NCBI GenBank assembly: GCA_020446425.1
Contig: JAGRES010000009.1
Coordinates: 122,650 to 186,649, forward strand
Direction of reading: 5' to 3'
DNA from: Sphingobium sp.
GTDB lineage: Bacteria > Pseudomonadota > Alphaproteobacteria > Sphingomonadales > Sphingomonadaceae
Length of the DNA stretch: 64,000 nucleotides
Part shown: positions 1-7,534 of the stretch, piece by piece
Layout: each line of letters opens with the position of its first letter
How positions within the stretch are numbered: the stretch's first letter is position 1
Notes under the pieces: generated by a model
What the model saw: only the letters and a program-made list of their open reading frames with translations
The model's database searches: none
What the model was told of the DNA's origin: nothing
Program-made: the position numbers and the translations under genes

Positions 1-662
1 TCACAGTATCGCCCAATGGCGTGGACATGGAAATGTTTGGCGATCCGGTGCCGCCCGATCCGCAATTGAGGGCGGAGCTGGGGCTGGATGACGCCGAAGT
101 CACCGGATTCATCGGTAGTTTCTATGATTATGAAGGGCTGGATGATCTGATTGCCGCCATGCCGGAACTGGTGGCGCAGCGCCCGAAAGCCAAGCTGCTG
201 CTCGTAGGGGGAGGGCCGCGCGAACAGGCGCTGCGGGCGCAGGCGCAGGCTTCGCCGGTGGCGCAATCTATCCGCTTCGTCGGGCGGGTGCCGCACGATC
301 AGGTCGAACGCTATTACAGCCTGATTGATATTCTCGCTTATCCGCGCAAATCCATGCGCCTCACCGATCTGGTCACGCCGCTCAAACCGCTGGAAGCGAT
401 GGCGCAGGGCAGGCTGGTCGCGGCATCGTCAGTCGGCGGGCATCGCGAACTGATCGAGGATGGTGTGACCGGCACGCTGTTTGCCCCGGATGATCCCAAT
501 GCGATTGCCGTTGCGCTGTCGCAATTGCTTGTCGATCGCACCATATGGGACCTGCGCCGCAAGACAGCGCGGGAATTTGTCGAACGCGAGAGAAATTGGG
601 CCTCAAACATAGTGCGTTATCAACCTGTTTACCAAAATCTGCTTGAACAAAGAGGCAGGTAG
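1..662 (+). CDS. GT4 glycosyltransferase, C-terminal part (5' end outside window)
   Basis: The reading frame is open from base 3 and begins inside the gene with the residues TVSPNGVD, the usual linker before the nucleotide-sugar domain of GT-B (GT4/GT1-group) glycosyltransferases. The remaining ~215 residues hold the C-terminal Rossmann domain. A 'GFIGSFYDYEGLDDL' strand is followed by the donor-binding block 'PLKPLEAMAQGRLVAAS' with the E-x7-E-like glutamates, then 'GGHRELIEDGVTG'. The stretch 'YPRKSMRLTDLVTPLKPLE' is typical of the glycosyltransferases found in exosortase A/PEP-CTERM exopolysaccharide clusters, so the gene probably belongs to such a cluster lying to the left. It likely adds a sugar to a cytoplasmic lipid-linked acceptor. 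The family is sure; the exosortase link is an inference from sequence style. Confidence 0.85.
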   Translation, partial: TVSPNGVDMEMFGDPVPPDPQLRAELGLDDAEVTGFIGSFYDYEGLDDLIAAMPELVAQRPKAKLLLVGGGPREQALRAQAQASPVAQSIRFVGRVPHDQVERYYSLIDILAYPRKSMRLTDLVTPLKPLEAMAQGRLVAASSVGGHRELIEDGVTGTLFAPDDPNAIAVALSQLLVDRTIWDLRRKTAREFVERERNWASNIVRYQPVYQNLLEQRGR

Positions 663-676
663 ACAGGCCTGTCGGC

Positions 677-1501
677 ATGGATTGGGTTGCACGGGTGAAA
701 AGACGAGATGCCAATATAATATTGGTGGCGTTTGCCGGTGTGAGCGGTGCGGTTATCGCTCATAGCCTCCCGACGCAATTTTATGAGATGCTGGTAACGA
801 CATCGGGCATCGCAAAAATCATACCCGCGGCAGCCCCGCCGCTTGGCGAAACAGCATCGCTGGCTTTCATGGGGGCAGGGGCGCTGATTGGATCAGCCGC
901 AGCGGCAATAGTGCTGCCATGGCACCAGTCTGGCGGGCAAAGGAATAGCAGGATGAGTTTTATCTTTTCGAAACTGGCATTTTTCCGGCGCGGCAATTCC
1001 GCCGATCCGGGCGTGAGCATTCGCCGCTCGGATGCACATCCGGATGCTCCGGCTCGCCGCCCTGTGTTTGCAAGCACGGAGCTTGGCCCGGATGCGCTTC
1101 CGCCGGTGGATGCCGCCCTGGAGGCAAGTGACGATGCGCAGCCGATGGTGAAGGATATTACGGGCCTTAGCATGCCGCGTGCGCCTGAGCCCATGCCGTG
1201 GGACATGATTCAGGAAGAGATGGACCGCCTGGTTGCTCATGCTCGCGAGAGGGCGCAGGCTTTCGCGGAAAAATCAGTGGCAGACTCTCCTGTGGCCGCC
1301 TCTCTTTCCGATCTCGCCGACAGGCTGGAACTCGGTTTGGCACGACGTAGAGATGCAGTGGCTGCGCAAGCCGGGCTGTCTCAATCCGACGCGGATGCAA
1401 CTGCCGAAGATATGGCTGAAAAGTCTGTGAGTCTGCCCCATGGTGAGAAACTGGACGAAGCCCTGGCAGCTTTGCGCGGCATAGCCGCCAGGGGTGCCTG
1501 A
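677..1501 (+). CDS. unknown protein with two N-terminal membrane segments
   Basis: This 274-residue protein begins 14 bases after the glycosyltransferase stop on the same strand, so the two are probably cotranscribed. Residues ~12-31 and ~58-82 are hydrophobic and look like two membrane segments. The rest is a hydrophilic, charged and Ala/Asp-rich region with probable helices at the C-terminus ('ERAQAFAEKSVADSP', 'LADRLELGLARRRDAVAA'). I recognise no catalytic motif or named family. Codon usage matches its neighbours and no good competing frame exists. Its position next to a polysaccharide glycosyltransferase suggests a role in that locus, but this is context only. Confidence 0.7.
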   Translation: MDWVARVKRRDANIILVAFAGVSGAVIAHSLPTQFYEMLVTTSGIAKIIPAAAPPLGETASLAFMGAGALIGSAAAAIVLPWHQSGGQRNSRMSFIFSKLAFFRRGNSADPGVSIRRSDAHPDAPARRPVFASTELGPDALPPVDAALEASDDAQPMVKDITGLSMPRAPEPMPWDMIQEEMDRLVAHARERAQAFAEKSVADSPVAASLSDLADRLELGLARRRDAVAAQAGLSQSDADATAEDMAEKSVSLPHGEKLDEALAALRGIAARGA

Positions 1502-1503
1502 TC

Positions 1504-1941
1504 TTACCAGTCTTCTATCGTCAAGACTGACAGAGACACTATCCTTTGCATATTCAGCGGTTCGGTCGTGTCTGTGGGTTGATGCTGTTGGTGATATTGG
1601 ATCTTTTGCTCGTCCACGCAGGCGTCGGCGACGATATGCCCGGCGATAGTAAATTCGGCCTCTGGCAGGCTTGATGCAAACTGGGCGGTGCGCCGTTCTT
1701 GCTCCTCGCCACTGAAACACAGGACGACCTTATGCCTGGCGCCCGTAAAGGTCGCGCTTGCCCATGGGCGAACGGATGTTGCGATAACGGATGATTCTGG
1801 TCCGGCGAGTTCCAAAAGCTGTGCTATCACCCTGGTGTGGGGGTCCCGCCGCGGTGGCCGGGGCCAATCGCGTTCACGCAGCCGGGACCGCCTGCGTGTT
1901 GCTGGCACGGTAACATGGGGGCGTGATTGGGCTTGTGGCAT
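1504..1941 (-). CDS. unknown small protein of the S24-repressor divergon
   Basis: A 145-residue protein with a basic N-terminus (residues 1-35, rich in Arg and Pro) and a better folded core. The core has the segments 'VIAQLLELAGPESSVIATS', 'ATFTGARHKVVLCFSGEE' and 'FTIAGHIVADACVDE'. Its ATG overlaps the TGA of the upstream 61-residue gene by one base (TGATG), which points to translational coupling. I do not recognise the family. The core reads like a conserved alpha/beta protein, and the opposite strand gives only an Arg/Ser-rich frame, so the minus strand is coding. It is the distal gene of a two-gene unit divergent from an S24 repressor and probably shares its operators. Function unknown. 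Confidence 0.7.
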   Translation of the reverse strand: MPQAQSRPHVTVPATRRRSRLRERDWPRPPRRDPHTRVIAQLLELAGPESSVIATSVRPWASATFTGARHKVVLCFSGEEQERRTAQFASSLPEAEFTIAGHIVADACVDEQKIQYHQQHQPTDTTEPLNMQRIVSLSVLTIEDW

Positions 1942-2126
1942 CAGCTGACAGCTCCATTCTGATAAATGTTCATGAAATGTTCTAGTCTTTTGGTCATTCG
2001 AACGCTAGGTTCACGTCCATTCCTCATGTCGAACACCAGCCTTGGATCACGCACAGCATCCCGTCCAAACCTTGTAGGAGCCATTCCGGTGTCACGAAGA
2101 AACTTTTCAATCTGGCGCAATATCAT
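1941..2126 (-). CDS. 61-residue unknown protein, HTH-like
   Basis: A small basic protein starting MILRQIEKFLRDTGM. I chose the ATG at 2126 because a strong AGGAGG ribosome site (complement of 2137-2142) lies 10 bases upstream. An in-frame TTG at 2150 would place that site inside the gene. The sequence 'FLRDTGMAPTRFGRDAVRD' followed by 'DMRNGREPSVRMTKRLEHF' resembles the two central helices of a small Cro/XRE-like DNA-binding fold, so a Cro-like role opposite the S24 repressor is possible. It is coupled to the 145-residue gene downstream. Identification as DNA-binding is an inference from helix pattern and divergent context. Confidence 0.7.
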   Translation of the reverse strand: MILRQIEKFLRDTGMAPTRFGRDAVRDPRLVFDMRNGREPSVRMTKRLEHFMNIYQNGAVS

Positions 2127-2175
2127 CGGTATTTTTCCTCCTTTTATCAAAGATATATATCCGTTTAGCTTTGGA

Positions 2176-2189
2176 TAGGATTATTCCTA
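2176..2189. promoter_or_regulatory. operator-like palindrome, distal copy
   Basis: The sequence TAGGATTATTCCTA is a perfect inverted repeat of TAGGA and TCCTA with a 4-base spacer, and the symmetry extends one base on each side (2175-2190). It lies in the 112-base gap between the small minus-strand genes and the plus-strand S24 repressor. A second copy with the same arms and spacer length lies 39 bases away. A half site (TCCTA, 2204-2208) lies between them. The probable ligand is the S24 repressor. Confidence 0.6.
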
Positions 2190-2214
2190 TATTTCTAGCC
2201 AAATCCTACTTGTC

Positions 2215-2228
2215 TAGGAGAATTCCTA
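2215..2228. promoter_or_regulatory. operator-like palindrome, proximal copy
   Basis: TAGGAGAATTCCTA repeats the arms TAGGA and TCCTA with a 4-base spacer, as in the copy at 2176-2189. It ends 10 bases before the GTG start of the S24 repressor gene, so binding here would be expected to block that gene's expression (autoregulation). The centre-to-centre distance between the two sites is 39 bases, a little under four helical turns, which would suit cooperative binding. Seen directly; the regulator is inferred. Confidence 0.6.
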
Positions 2229-2238
2229 TCAATATGGT

Positions 2239-2937
2239 GTGATTATGGATCAACGGTCTCCACGTGAAATCCTGGCAAGCCTGATTGCGGAAAGAGGCGA
2301 TAACTATGGTGCGCTTTCACGGCTTATCGGCAGGAATGCGGCCTATATTCAACAGTTTATAAAGCGCGGTACGCCCAGGAAGCTGGACGAGAAAGACCGC
2401 AGGGTGTTGGCGCGCTATTTTGGCGTCGACGAGGCGCTGCTGGGTGCCGAGGAAGGGGCTGGTGTCGAACATCGTTCCATAGGAAAATTGGGAACAAAAC
2501 CACGTAAAATCATAAAAATAGCAGACGTACCTAAGCTGGAAATTGAAGTTTCGGCGGGTATGGGGACGATTGTCGATGGCGAGTATACGGCAGCAAGCGT
2601 GGGATTCGATCTGCACTGGCTGCGCAATCTGGGTCTGAACCCGGAAAATTTGTCCATTATCGATGTAAAAGGCGAATCCATGGCGCCGACGCTCAGCAAT
2701 GGCGACACAGTCATGGTCGATATGTCCGACCGGGCGGAGAGGCTGCGTGACGGTATTTATGTGTTGCGGCTGGATGATGCGCTGATGGTCAAGCGAGTCT
2801 CGCTTTCTCCGCGCCGGGAGCGTCGCGCGCTTACCATTTCGAGCGACAATCCTCATTTCCCGACATGGGAGGATATCGACCCTGCGCTGGTCGATATTGT
2901 GGGCAGGGTCGTGTGGGCGTCGCGGATCCTGACCTGA
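2239..2937 (+). CDS. S24-family LexA/CI-like transcriptional repressor
   Basis: A 232-residue two-domain regulator. Residues ~8-70 form the DNA-binding end: 'DNYGALSRLIGRNAAYIQQF' looks like helix-turn-helix helices. Residues ~100-232 form an S24 peptidase-like domain. Ser147 sits in 'VKGESMAPTL' and Lys185 in 'LMVKRV', the Ser/Lys dyad of LexA, CI and UmuD. An Ala-Gly pair (106-107, 'VSAGMG') is a candidate self-cleavage site. The start is GTG 2239, with ATG 2245 as the alternative; no close ribosome site decides between them. The gene faces two small unknown genes across two perfect operators. It is likely an autoregulating repressor that responds to DNA damage or another stress, of prophage or chromosomal origin. 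Confidence 0.85.
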   Translation: MIMDQRSPREILASLIAERGDNYGALSRLIGRNAAYIQQFIKRGTPRKLDEKDRRVLARYFGVDEALLGAEEGAGVEHRSIGKLGTKPRKIIKIADVPKLEIEVSAGMGTIVDGEYTAASVGFDLHWLRNLGLNPENLSIIDVKGESMAPTLSNGDTVMVDMSDRAERLRDGIYVLRLDDALMVKRVSLSPRRERRALTISSDNPHFPTWEDIDPALVDIVGRVVWASRILT

Positions 2938-2971
2938 TCAATATCGTTAGCGCCTTGAATAAGGCGCCTCT

Positions 2972-3679
2972 ATGAGCCACATCCCGGGCATGACAGAAAC
3001 AGATCCCGCCGCACAAACCCTGCCGCCGCTCCGCGCAGCCATCATTCCCGTCACGCCCTTGCAGCAGAACTGCACCTTGCTGTGGTGTACAAAGACTGGA
3101 AAGGGCGCATTTGTCGATCCCGGCGGCGACCTGGAGCAGCTCAAGGCTGCTGCCAAGCAGCATGACGTGACGATTGAGAAGATTCTCGTCACTCACGGTC
3201 ATATTGATCATTGCGGCCAGGCCGGCATATTGGCCGGTGAACTCGGTGTGCCCATTGAGGGACCGCATGAAGATGACCGGTTCTGGATTTCCCGTCTGGT
3301 AGAGGACGGCCAGAAATATGGCATTCAGGGAAAGCCTTTCGAGCCGGATCGCTGGCTGCATGACGGCGATACCGTGACAGTAGGGCAGTTGACGCTGGAT
3401 GTTATTCACTGTCCCGGCCATACACCCGGCCACGTCGTCTTCTACCATGCGCCTTCGCGCCTTGCGATTGTGGGGGATGTCCTGTTCCAGGGCTCGATAG
3501 GCCGTACGGACTTTCCGCTAGGCAATCATCAGGACCTTATCAACGCTATCAGGACCAAGCTTTGGCCGCTTGGAGATGATGTCGCCTTTGTCCCTGGGCA
3601 TGGACCGATGAGCAATTTCGGGCATGAACGTGCGACCAATGCCTATGTCAGTGACTACGCGCTTGGCGTTCATTCTTGA
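2972..3679 (+). CDS. MBL-fold metallo-hydrolase (glyoxalase II-like)
   Basis: A 235-residue metallo-beta-lactamase-fold protein. The metal-binding motif THGHIDHCGQ gives His75, His77, Asp79 and His80. Further ligands are in 'CPGHTPGHVVFY', in 'IVGDVLFQGSIGRTDFPLG' and in the C-terminal 'VPGHGPMSN'. The order and spacing match the glyoxalase II/YcbL group, which hydrolyses thioesters or related small substrates with a dinuclear zinc or iron centre in the cytoplasm. The preferred substrate cannot be read from the sequence. It is monocistronic, 34 bases after the S24 gene and 170 bases before rpmF. Confidence 0.88.
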   Translation: MSHIPGMTETDPAAQTLPPLRAAIIPVTPLQQNCTLLWCTKTGKGAFVDPGGDLEQLKAAAKQHDVTIEKILVTHGHIDHCGQAGILAGELGVPIEGPHEDDRFWISRLVEDGQKYGIQGKPFEPDRWLHDGDTVTVGQLTLDVIHCPGHTPGHVVFYHAPSRLAIVGDVLFQGSIGRTDFPLGNHQDLINAIRTKLWPLGDDVAFVPGHGPMSNFGHERATNAYVSDYALGVHS

Positions 3680-3849
3680 AAAATGAGCCAATGAAAGACT
3701 TGCTTGTGCGGGAAAACCCGCTATAGGCGCATGACTTCGCGATAACCGGACAGCCTGATGGCAATCGCTTTGCACCGGCATAGGCCAGTGCCAGGCAGTC
3801 CCAGCGTCGCTATAAAGCTTTAACTATTACATGGATTACAGGTGCCGAT

Positions 3850-4029
3850 ATGGCTGTTCCTAAGCGAAAGACATCTCCTTCCAAGCGCGGCATGCGCCGC
3901 AGCCATGATTCGCTCAAGGTCGAGGCGTTCCAGGAATGCTCGAACTGTGGTGAGCTGAAGCGCCCGCATCACATGTGCCAGGCATGCGGCCATTATAATG
4001 GTCGTGAAGTCGTGGCGATCGGGGCCTGA
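3850..4029 (+). CDS. rpmF: 50S ribosomal protein L32
   Basis: A 59-residue basic protein starting [20 protein letters not shown], the signature N-terminus of bacterial L32. The C-terminal half carries two CxxC pairs ('[20 protein letters not shown]'), so this is the zinc-binding form. It lies 25 bases upstream of plsX. The rpmF-plsX-fabH order is widespread in bacteria and links translation with membrane lipid synthesis, so rpmF is probably cotranscribed with them. Confidence 0.97.
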   Translation: MAVPKRKTSPSKRGMRRSHDSLKVEAFQECSNCGELKRPHHMCQACGHYNGREVVAIGA

Positions 4030-4054
4030 CGGCTACTGATTTCAGGGGGAAAAG

Positions 4055-5104
4055 GTGACGAACAAGCCGCATATCGCCATTGACGCGATGGGCGGTGATG
4101 AAGGCGTTCGCGTGATGATGGCGGGCGTTGCCGAGGCACGCCGTCGTCACGACGGTTTGCGCTTCACCCTGTTCGGCGATGAAACGCGCATCAAGGCTGC
4201 GCTCGACAACCATCCCAATCTGAACGCAGCATCTGAAATCGCGCATTGCGACGGCGTCGTCGATGCGAATGAAAAGCCCGCCACCGCCCTGCGCAAGGCC
4301 AACAGCACGTCGATGGGCTTGGCGATTCAGGCTGTGAAAAAGGGTGAGGCTGGTGCTGCGGTGTCTGCGGGCAATACCGGCGCACTGATGGCCATGTCCA
4401 AATTGGCGCTGCGGACCATGCCCGGCATCGACAGACCAGCGCTTGCCGCTCTGTTGCCCACGCTTGGCGACAATGACGTCGTCATGCTCGATCTGGGCGC
4501 CAATACAGAATGCGATGCGCGCAACCTTGTTCAGTTTGCCGTCATGGGTGCGGCTTATGCGCGGGTCGCGATGGACTTGAGCAGCCCGCGCGTGCGGCTG
4601 CTCAATATTGGTACCGAAGATCTCAAGGGCACGGGCGAGATCAAGGATGCCGCATCCATATTGCGTGAAAGCGCGGATCTGCAAATGAGCTTCGATGGCT
4701 TCACCGAAGGCGACAAGCTGGCACGCGGGGATGTCGACGTGATTGTCAGCGACGGATTTTCGGGCAATGTCGCCCTCAAGACCGCCGAAGGTACGGCCCG
4801 GTTCGTGACCGACCTGCTGCGCCGCGCCTTTACCAGTTCTATCCGGTCGAAAATCGGTTTCCTTATTTCCAAGCCCGCGATGCACTTGCTCAAGCATCAT
4901 CTGGACCCGAACCAGCATAATGGCGCGGTTTTTCTCGGTCTGAACGGCGTAGTCGTGAAAAGTCATGGCGGTGCGAACGCGAAGGGCGTAGCCAATGCGG
5001 TCCATGTCGCGGCGCGCCTGCTGGAAGAAGATATTACGCAACGCATCACACATGACCTGGCGCAGATACATGCGCTTGCCAAAGCGGAGACCGCAGCAAA
5101 ATGA
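4055..5104 (+). CDS. plsX: phosphate acyltransferase PlsX
   Basis: PlsX converts acyl-ACP and phosphate to acyl-phosphate, the acyl donor for PlsY in phospholipid synthesis; it acts at the inner face of the membrane. The 349-residue protein begins [16 protein letters not shown], with the family's AMGGD block. It contains '[17 protein letters not shown]' and '[16 protein letters not shown]', also diagnostic, and '[18 protein letters not shown]' near the end. The start is GTG behind a G/A-rich ribosome site (GGGGGAAAAG). The stop overlaps the fabH start (ATGA), so the two are translationally coupled. Confidence 0.97.
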   Translation: MTNKPHIAIDAMGGDEGVRVMMAGVAEARRRHDGLRFTLFGDETRIKAALDNHPNLNAASEIAHCDGVVDANEKPATALRKANSTSMGLAIQAVKKGEAGAAVSAGNTGALMAMSKLALRTMPGIDRPALAALLPTLGDNDVVMLDLGANTECDARNLVQFAVMGAAYARVAMDLSSPRVRLLNIGTEDLKGTGEIKDAASILRESADLQMSFDGFTEGDKLARGDVDVIVSDGFSGNVALKTAEGTARFVTDLLRRAFTSSIRSKIGFLISKPAMHLLKHHLDPNQHNGAVFLGLNGVVVKSHGGANAKGVANAVHVAARLLEEDITQRITHDLAQIHALAKAETAAK

Positions 5105-6069
5105 TTCGTCGTTCCATTGTGCTTGGTACCGGATCGGCTTTGCCGGCCCGGTCCGTCAGCAATGCTGAGCTGGCCCAGCGCGTGGACACCAGCGATGAAT
5201 GGATCCGTGAGCGCACCGGTATCCAGAATCGCTACATCGCCGACGAAGGCGAGACTACCGGAACGCTGGCGACGGATGCGGCAAAGGCGGCCATCGAAAT
5301 GGCGGGGTTGCAGCCTTCCGACATAGATCTCATCATTCTTGCCACTGCCACGCCGGATCAGACCTTTCCGGCCACCGCGACAAAGGTGCAGGCCGCGCTT
5401 GGGATTGACGATTGTGTTTCCTTCGACGTCGCGGCGGTATGTTCGGGGTTTCTCTATGCGATCACCGTTGCGGACAGCATGATCCGCACCGGTGCGGCCA
5501 ACAAGGCGCTGGTGATTGGTTCGGAGACATTCAGCCGGATATTGGACTGGGAAGACCGCGGTACGTGCGTTCTGTTTGGTGACGGCGCGGGCGCCATATT
5601 GCTGTCGGCGGAAGAGAGCGAAGACGGTTCGCGTGGCATTTTGGCGTCAAAACTGCATGCCGATGGCCGCCACAACCAGCTCCTTTATGTCGATGGCGGC
5701 CCGTCGACGACCGGGACCGTGGGCAAGCTGCGCATGAGAGGGCAGGAGGTCTTCCGCCATGCCGTCACCAACCTGGCGGGCGTATTGCGCGAAGTGCTGG
5801 ATATGGCCGGTATGACTGGTGACGATGTGGATTGGGTCGTGCCGCACCAGGCCAATGCGCGGATATTGGATGCCACCGCGCGCAAGCTGGGCCTGAGCAG
5901 CGACAAGATTGTCATTACAGTGGACCAGCATGCCAATACTTCGGCTGCATCTGTCCCGCTTGCCTTTGATCAGGCGGTGAGAGACGGACGAATCGAGCGC
6001 GGAAATATAGTGGTCATGGAAGCAATGGGCGGCGGCTTTACATGGGGCGCATGCCTTTTACGCTTTTGA
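5101..6069 (+). CDS. fabH: beta-ketoacyl-ACP synthase III
   Basis: FabH condenses acetyl-CoA (or another short acyl-CoA) with malonyl-ACP to start type II fatty acid synthesis. The 322-residue protein has the complete catalytic triad: Cys114 in '[13 protein letters not shown]', His249 in '[10 protein letters not shown]' and Asn279 in '[10 protein letters not shown]'. The C-terminal '[19 protein letters not shown]' is also typical. Its ATG overlaps the plsX stop, and ihfA follows 136 bases later. Length is normal for the family. Confidence 0.97.
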   Translation: MIRRSIVLGTGSALPARSVSNAELAQRVDTSDEWIRERTGIQNRYIADEGETTGTLATDAAKAAIEMAGLQPSDIDLIILATATPDQTFPATATKVQAALGIDDCVSFDVAAVCSGFLYAITVADSMIRTGAANKALVIGSETFSRILDWEDRGTCVLFGDGAGAILLSAEESEDGSRGILASKLHADGRHNQLLYVDGGPSTTGTVGKLRMRGQEVFRHAVTNLAGVLREVLDMAGMTGDDVDWVVPHQANARILDATARKLGLSSDKIVITVDQHANTSAASVPLAFDQAVRDGRIERGNIVVMEAMGGGFTWGACLLRF

Positions 6070-6124
6070 CAAGTGTAAAATAGTCAATATTCGATGTTTC
6101 TTTTGGTGTAAAAAGGCAATTCTA

Positions 6125-6136
6125 CTACCTTGGTAG
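6125..6136. promoter_or_regulatory. short inverted repeat upstream of ihfA
   Basis: CTACC-TT-GGTAG is a perfect 5-base inverted repeat with a 2-base spacer, 70 bases before the ihfA start, inside an otherwise A+T-rich 136-base gap that probably holds the ihfA promoter. It could be an operator. Arms this short arise by chance often, so confidence is low. Confidence 0.25.
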
Positions 6137-6205
6137 GGTTGCAAAAAGTCCATTGTTGTTCAATGACTGTATGCATAGGGACCAAAAAACAGAAAGTGTG
6201 GAAAC

Positions 6206-6502
6206 ATGGCGGGTGGTGAGACGCTAACCAGGGCAGACCTAGCGGAAACGCTGCACGAGAAAATCGGGCTATCGAGGGCCGAGTCTTCCAGAATTATCGA
6301 GAGGTTGATCGACCTGATGTGCGACGCTCTTGCCAAGGGCGAAAACGTAAAGGTTTCGGGCTTCGGTACTTTTGTACTGCGCGACAAGACCGCACGTGTC
6401 GGCCGCAATCCCAAAACCGGGGTTGAGGTACCGATTTCGCCCAGGCGCGTCCTCACCTTCCGGCCGAGCCAGATCATGCGCGACCACGTCGCGCGCGGTT
6501 GA
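6206..6502 (+). CDS. ihfA: integration host factor subunit alpha
   Basis: A 98-residue HU/IHF-family DNA-bending protein. It starts [20 protein letters not shown] and carries the beta-arm block '[19 protein letters not shown]' followed by '[19 protein letters not shown]', in which the Pro of RNPKTG intercalates into DNA. '[19 protein letters not shown]' matches IHF-alpha better than HU or IHF-beta. It would act as a heterodimer with IHF-beta in nucleoid organisation, site-specific recombination and promoter architecture. The fabH-ihfA-merR order is conserved in alphaproteobacteria. Confidence 0.95.
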   Translation: MAGGETLTRADLAETLHEKIGLSRAESSRIIERLIDLMCDALAKGENVKVSGFGTFVLRDKTARVGRNPKTGVEVPISPRRVLTFRPSQIMRDHVARG

Positions 6503-6569
6503 GCCACAGAATTATCCACATCTTTTAGCCCGTTGCGCCCGTGAGGGGTGTTGACCCCGCGCATGCGCT

Positions 6570-6971
6570 ATGCGCAACATGCCCGGCATGAAAAAGCAGG
6601 ACGGCGCATTTCTCACTATTGGCGAACTGGCAAATGAGCTGGGGGTCGCGCAGCATATATTGCGCTATTGGGAAACACGGTTTCCCGCGCTTCGCCCGCT
6701 TCAGCGTTCGGGAAATCGGCGCTATTACCGGCCCGATGACGTGGCTCTGGCTCGGCAGATACATCATCTTCTGTCGGTGGAAGGCTATACGGTGCGTGGT
6801 GCGCAGCAGGCGCTTTCAGGCGGCGTAAAAGCTGAGGGTGCCGACTCTGACGGGGGCACGACCGCGCCTGTCACAGTGCAGGCCGCTATGCCCATGAATG
6901 CTCCAGCGCAGGATGAACTGTTGCGCAAGCTCAAGGCCATTCGCTCGACATTGAGCGCGGCGCTCGCTTAA
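6570..6971 (+). CDS. MerR-family transcriptional regulator
   Basis: A 133-residue protein with an N-terminal MerR winged helix: 'FLTIGELANELGVAQHILRY' then 'WETRFPALRPLQRSGNRRYY' and 'VALARQIHHLLSVEGYTVRG'. The C-terminus is short and lacks a clear effector domain or cysteines, as in the MerR protein commonly found after ihfA in alphaproteobacteria. In-frame ATGs at 6570, 6579 and 6588 are possible starts, none with a strong ribosome site. Target genes are unknown. Confidence 0.9.
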   Translation: MRNMPGMKKQDGAFLTIGELANELGVAQHILRYWETRFPALRPLQRSGNRRYYRPDDVALARQIHHLLSVEGYTVRGAQQALSGGVKAEGADSDGGTTAPVTVQAAMPMNAPAQDELLRKLKAIRSTLSAALA

Positions 6972-6991
6972 TCTCCATGTTTTGAATTCAG

Positions 6992-7534
6992 TCAGGCATC
7001 CGGCCCCAGAGCCGGATCGAGATCACGCGGGCGTGTGATGGCGGTGAGCGCAACGGACTCATCGGGATTGAGCATTGCCCAATCTTCTCCGTTCCAGCTC
7101 ATCTGTGCCAGTGAAGCAGTGGGAAATTTCGTTTCGACGATATCGCGCAGCGGCGAAGAGCCATCGTCCGCAACCAGATCCAGGACTAGATCCTCCAGCC
7201 CGGGGTTATGCCCCACCAGCATCAGATGTTCCGCTTCAGCGCCCATCTCGTGGATGACTTCAAGCAGGGTAGCCGACGAGGCAAGATAGATGCGGCGGTC
7301 CCATACGGGTTCGATTGTCTGGCCATATCCTTCAAAAAAACCGGCCAGCGTCTGTTTGACGCGTTCCGCCGGAGACGCGATCATCTTGTCAATCTTAAGG
7401 CCCATTTGCTGGGCCTTCTTGCCCATAGCGACTGCGGCGCGAACGCCCTTTTCATTAAGGGGGCGGTCGAAATCGCGCGCCACAGGATCGTCCCATCCGG
7501 ATTTGGCGTGGCGCAGCAGGGTCAGTGTCTTCAT
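6992..7534 (-). CDS. SixA-like histidine phosphatase
   Basis: A 180-residue histidine-phosphatase-superfamily protein. The N-terminal 'MKTLTLLRHAKSGWDD' contains the LRHAKS motif of SixA, whose His forms the phospho-enzyme; the second catalytic His is in 'HLMLVGHNPGLEDLV'. SixA enzymes remove phosphate from phosphohistidine proteins, such as HPt domains or phosphotransfer proteins; here the substrate is unknown. The ATG overlaps the helicase stop (ATGA, 7531-7534), so it is translated as the second gene of that unit. Confidence 0.88.
   Translation of the reverse strand: MKTLTLLRHAKSGWDDPVARDFDRPLNEKGVRAAVAMGKKAQQMGLKIDKMIASPAERVKQTLAGFFEGYGQTIEPVWDRRIYLASSATLLEVIHEMGAEAEHLMLVGHNPGLEDLVLDLVADDGSSPLRDIVETKFPTASLAQMSWNGEDWAMLNPDESVALTAITRPRDLDPALGPDA

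Noticed and set aside
1688-1948. plus-strand frame opposite the 145-residue gene
   Set aside because: Arg/Ser-rich without pattern. The minus-strand gene has a folded-looking core and is coupled to the gene upstream.
3914-5071. 385-residue minus-strand frame opposite plsX
   Set aside because: Shadow of plsX and rpmF; composition is unlike a real protein, and the plus-strand genes are certain.
6512-6520. TTATCCACA, a perfect DnaA-box word, after ihfA
   Set aside because: A single copy with no cluster, no A+T-rich unwinding region and no origin-linked genes nearby; expected by chance or as a titration site at most.
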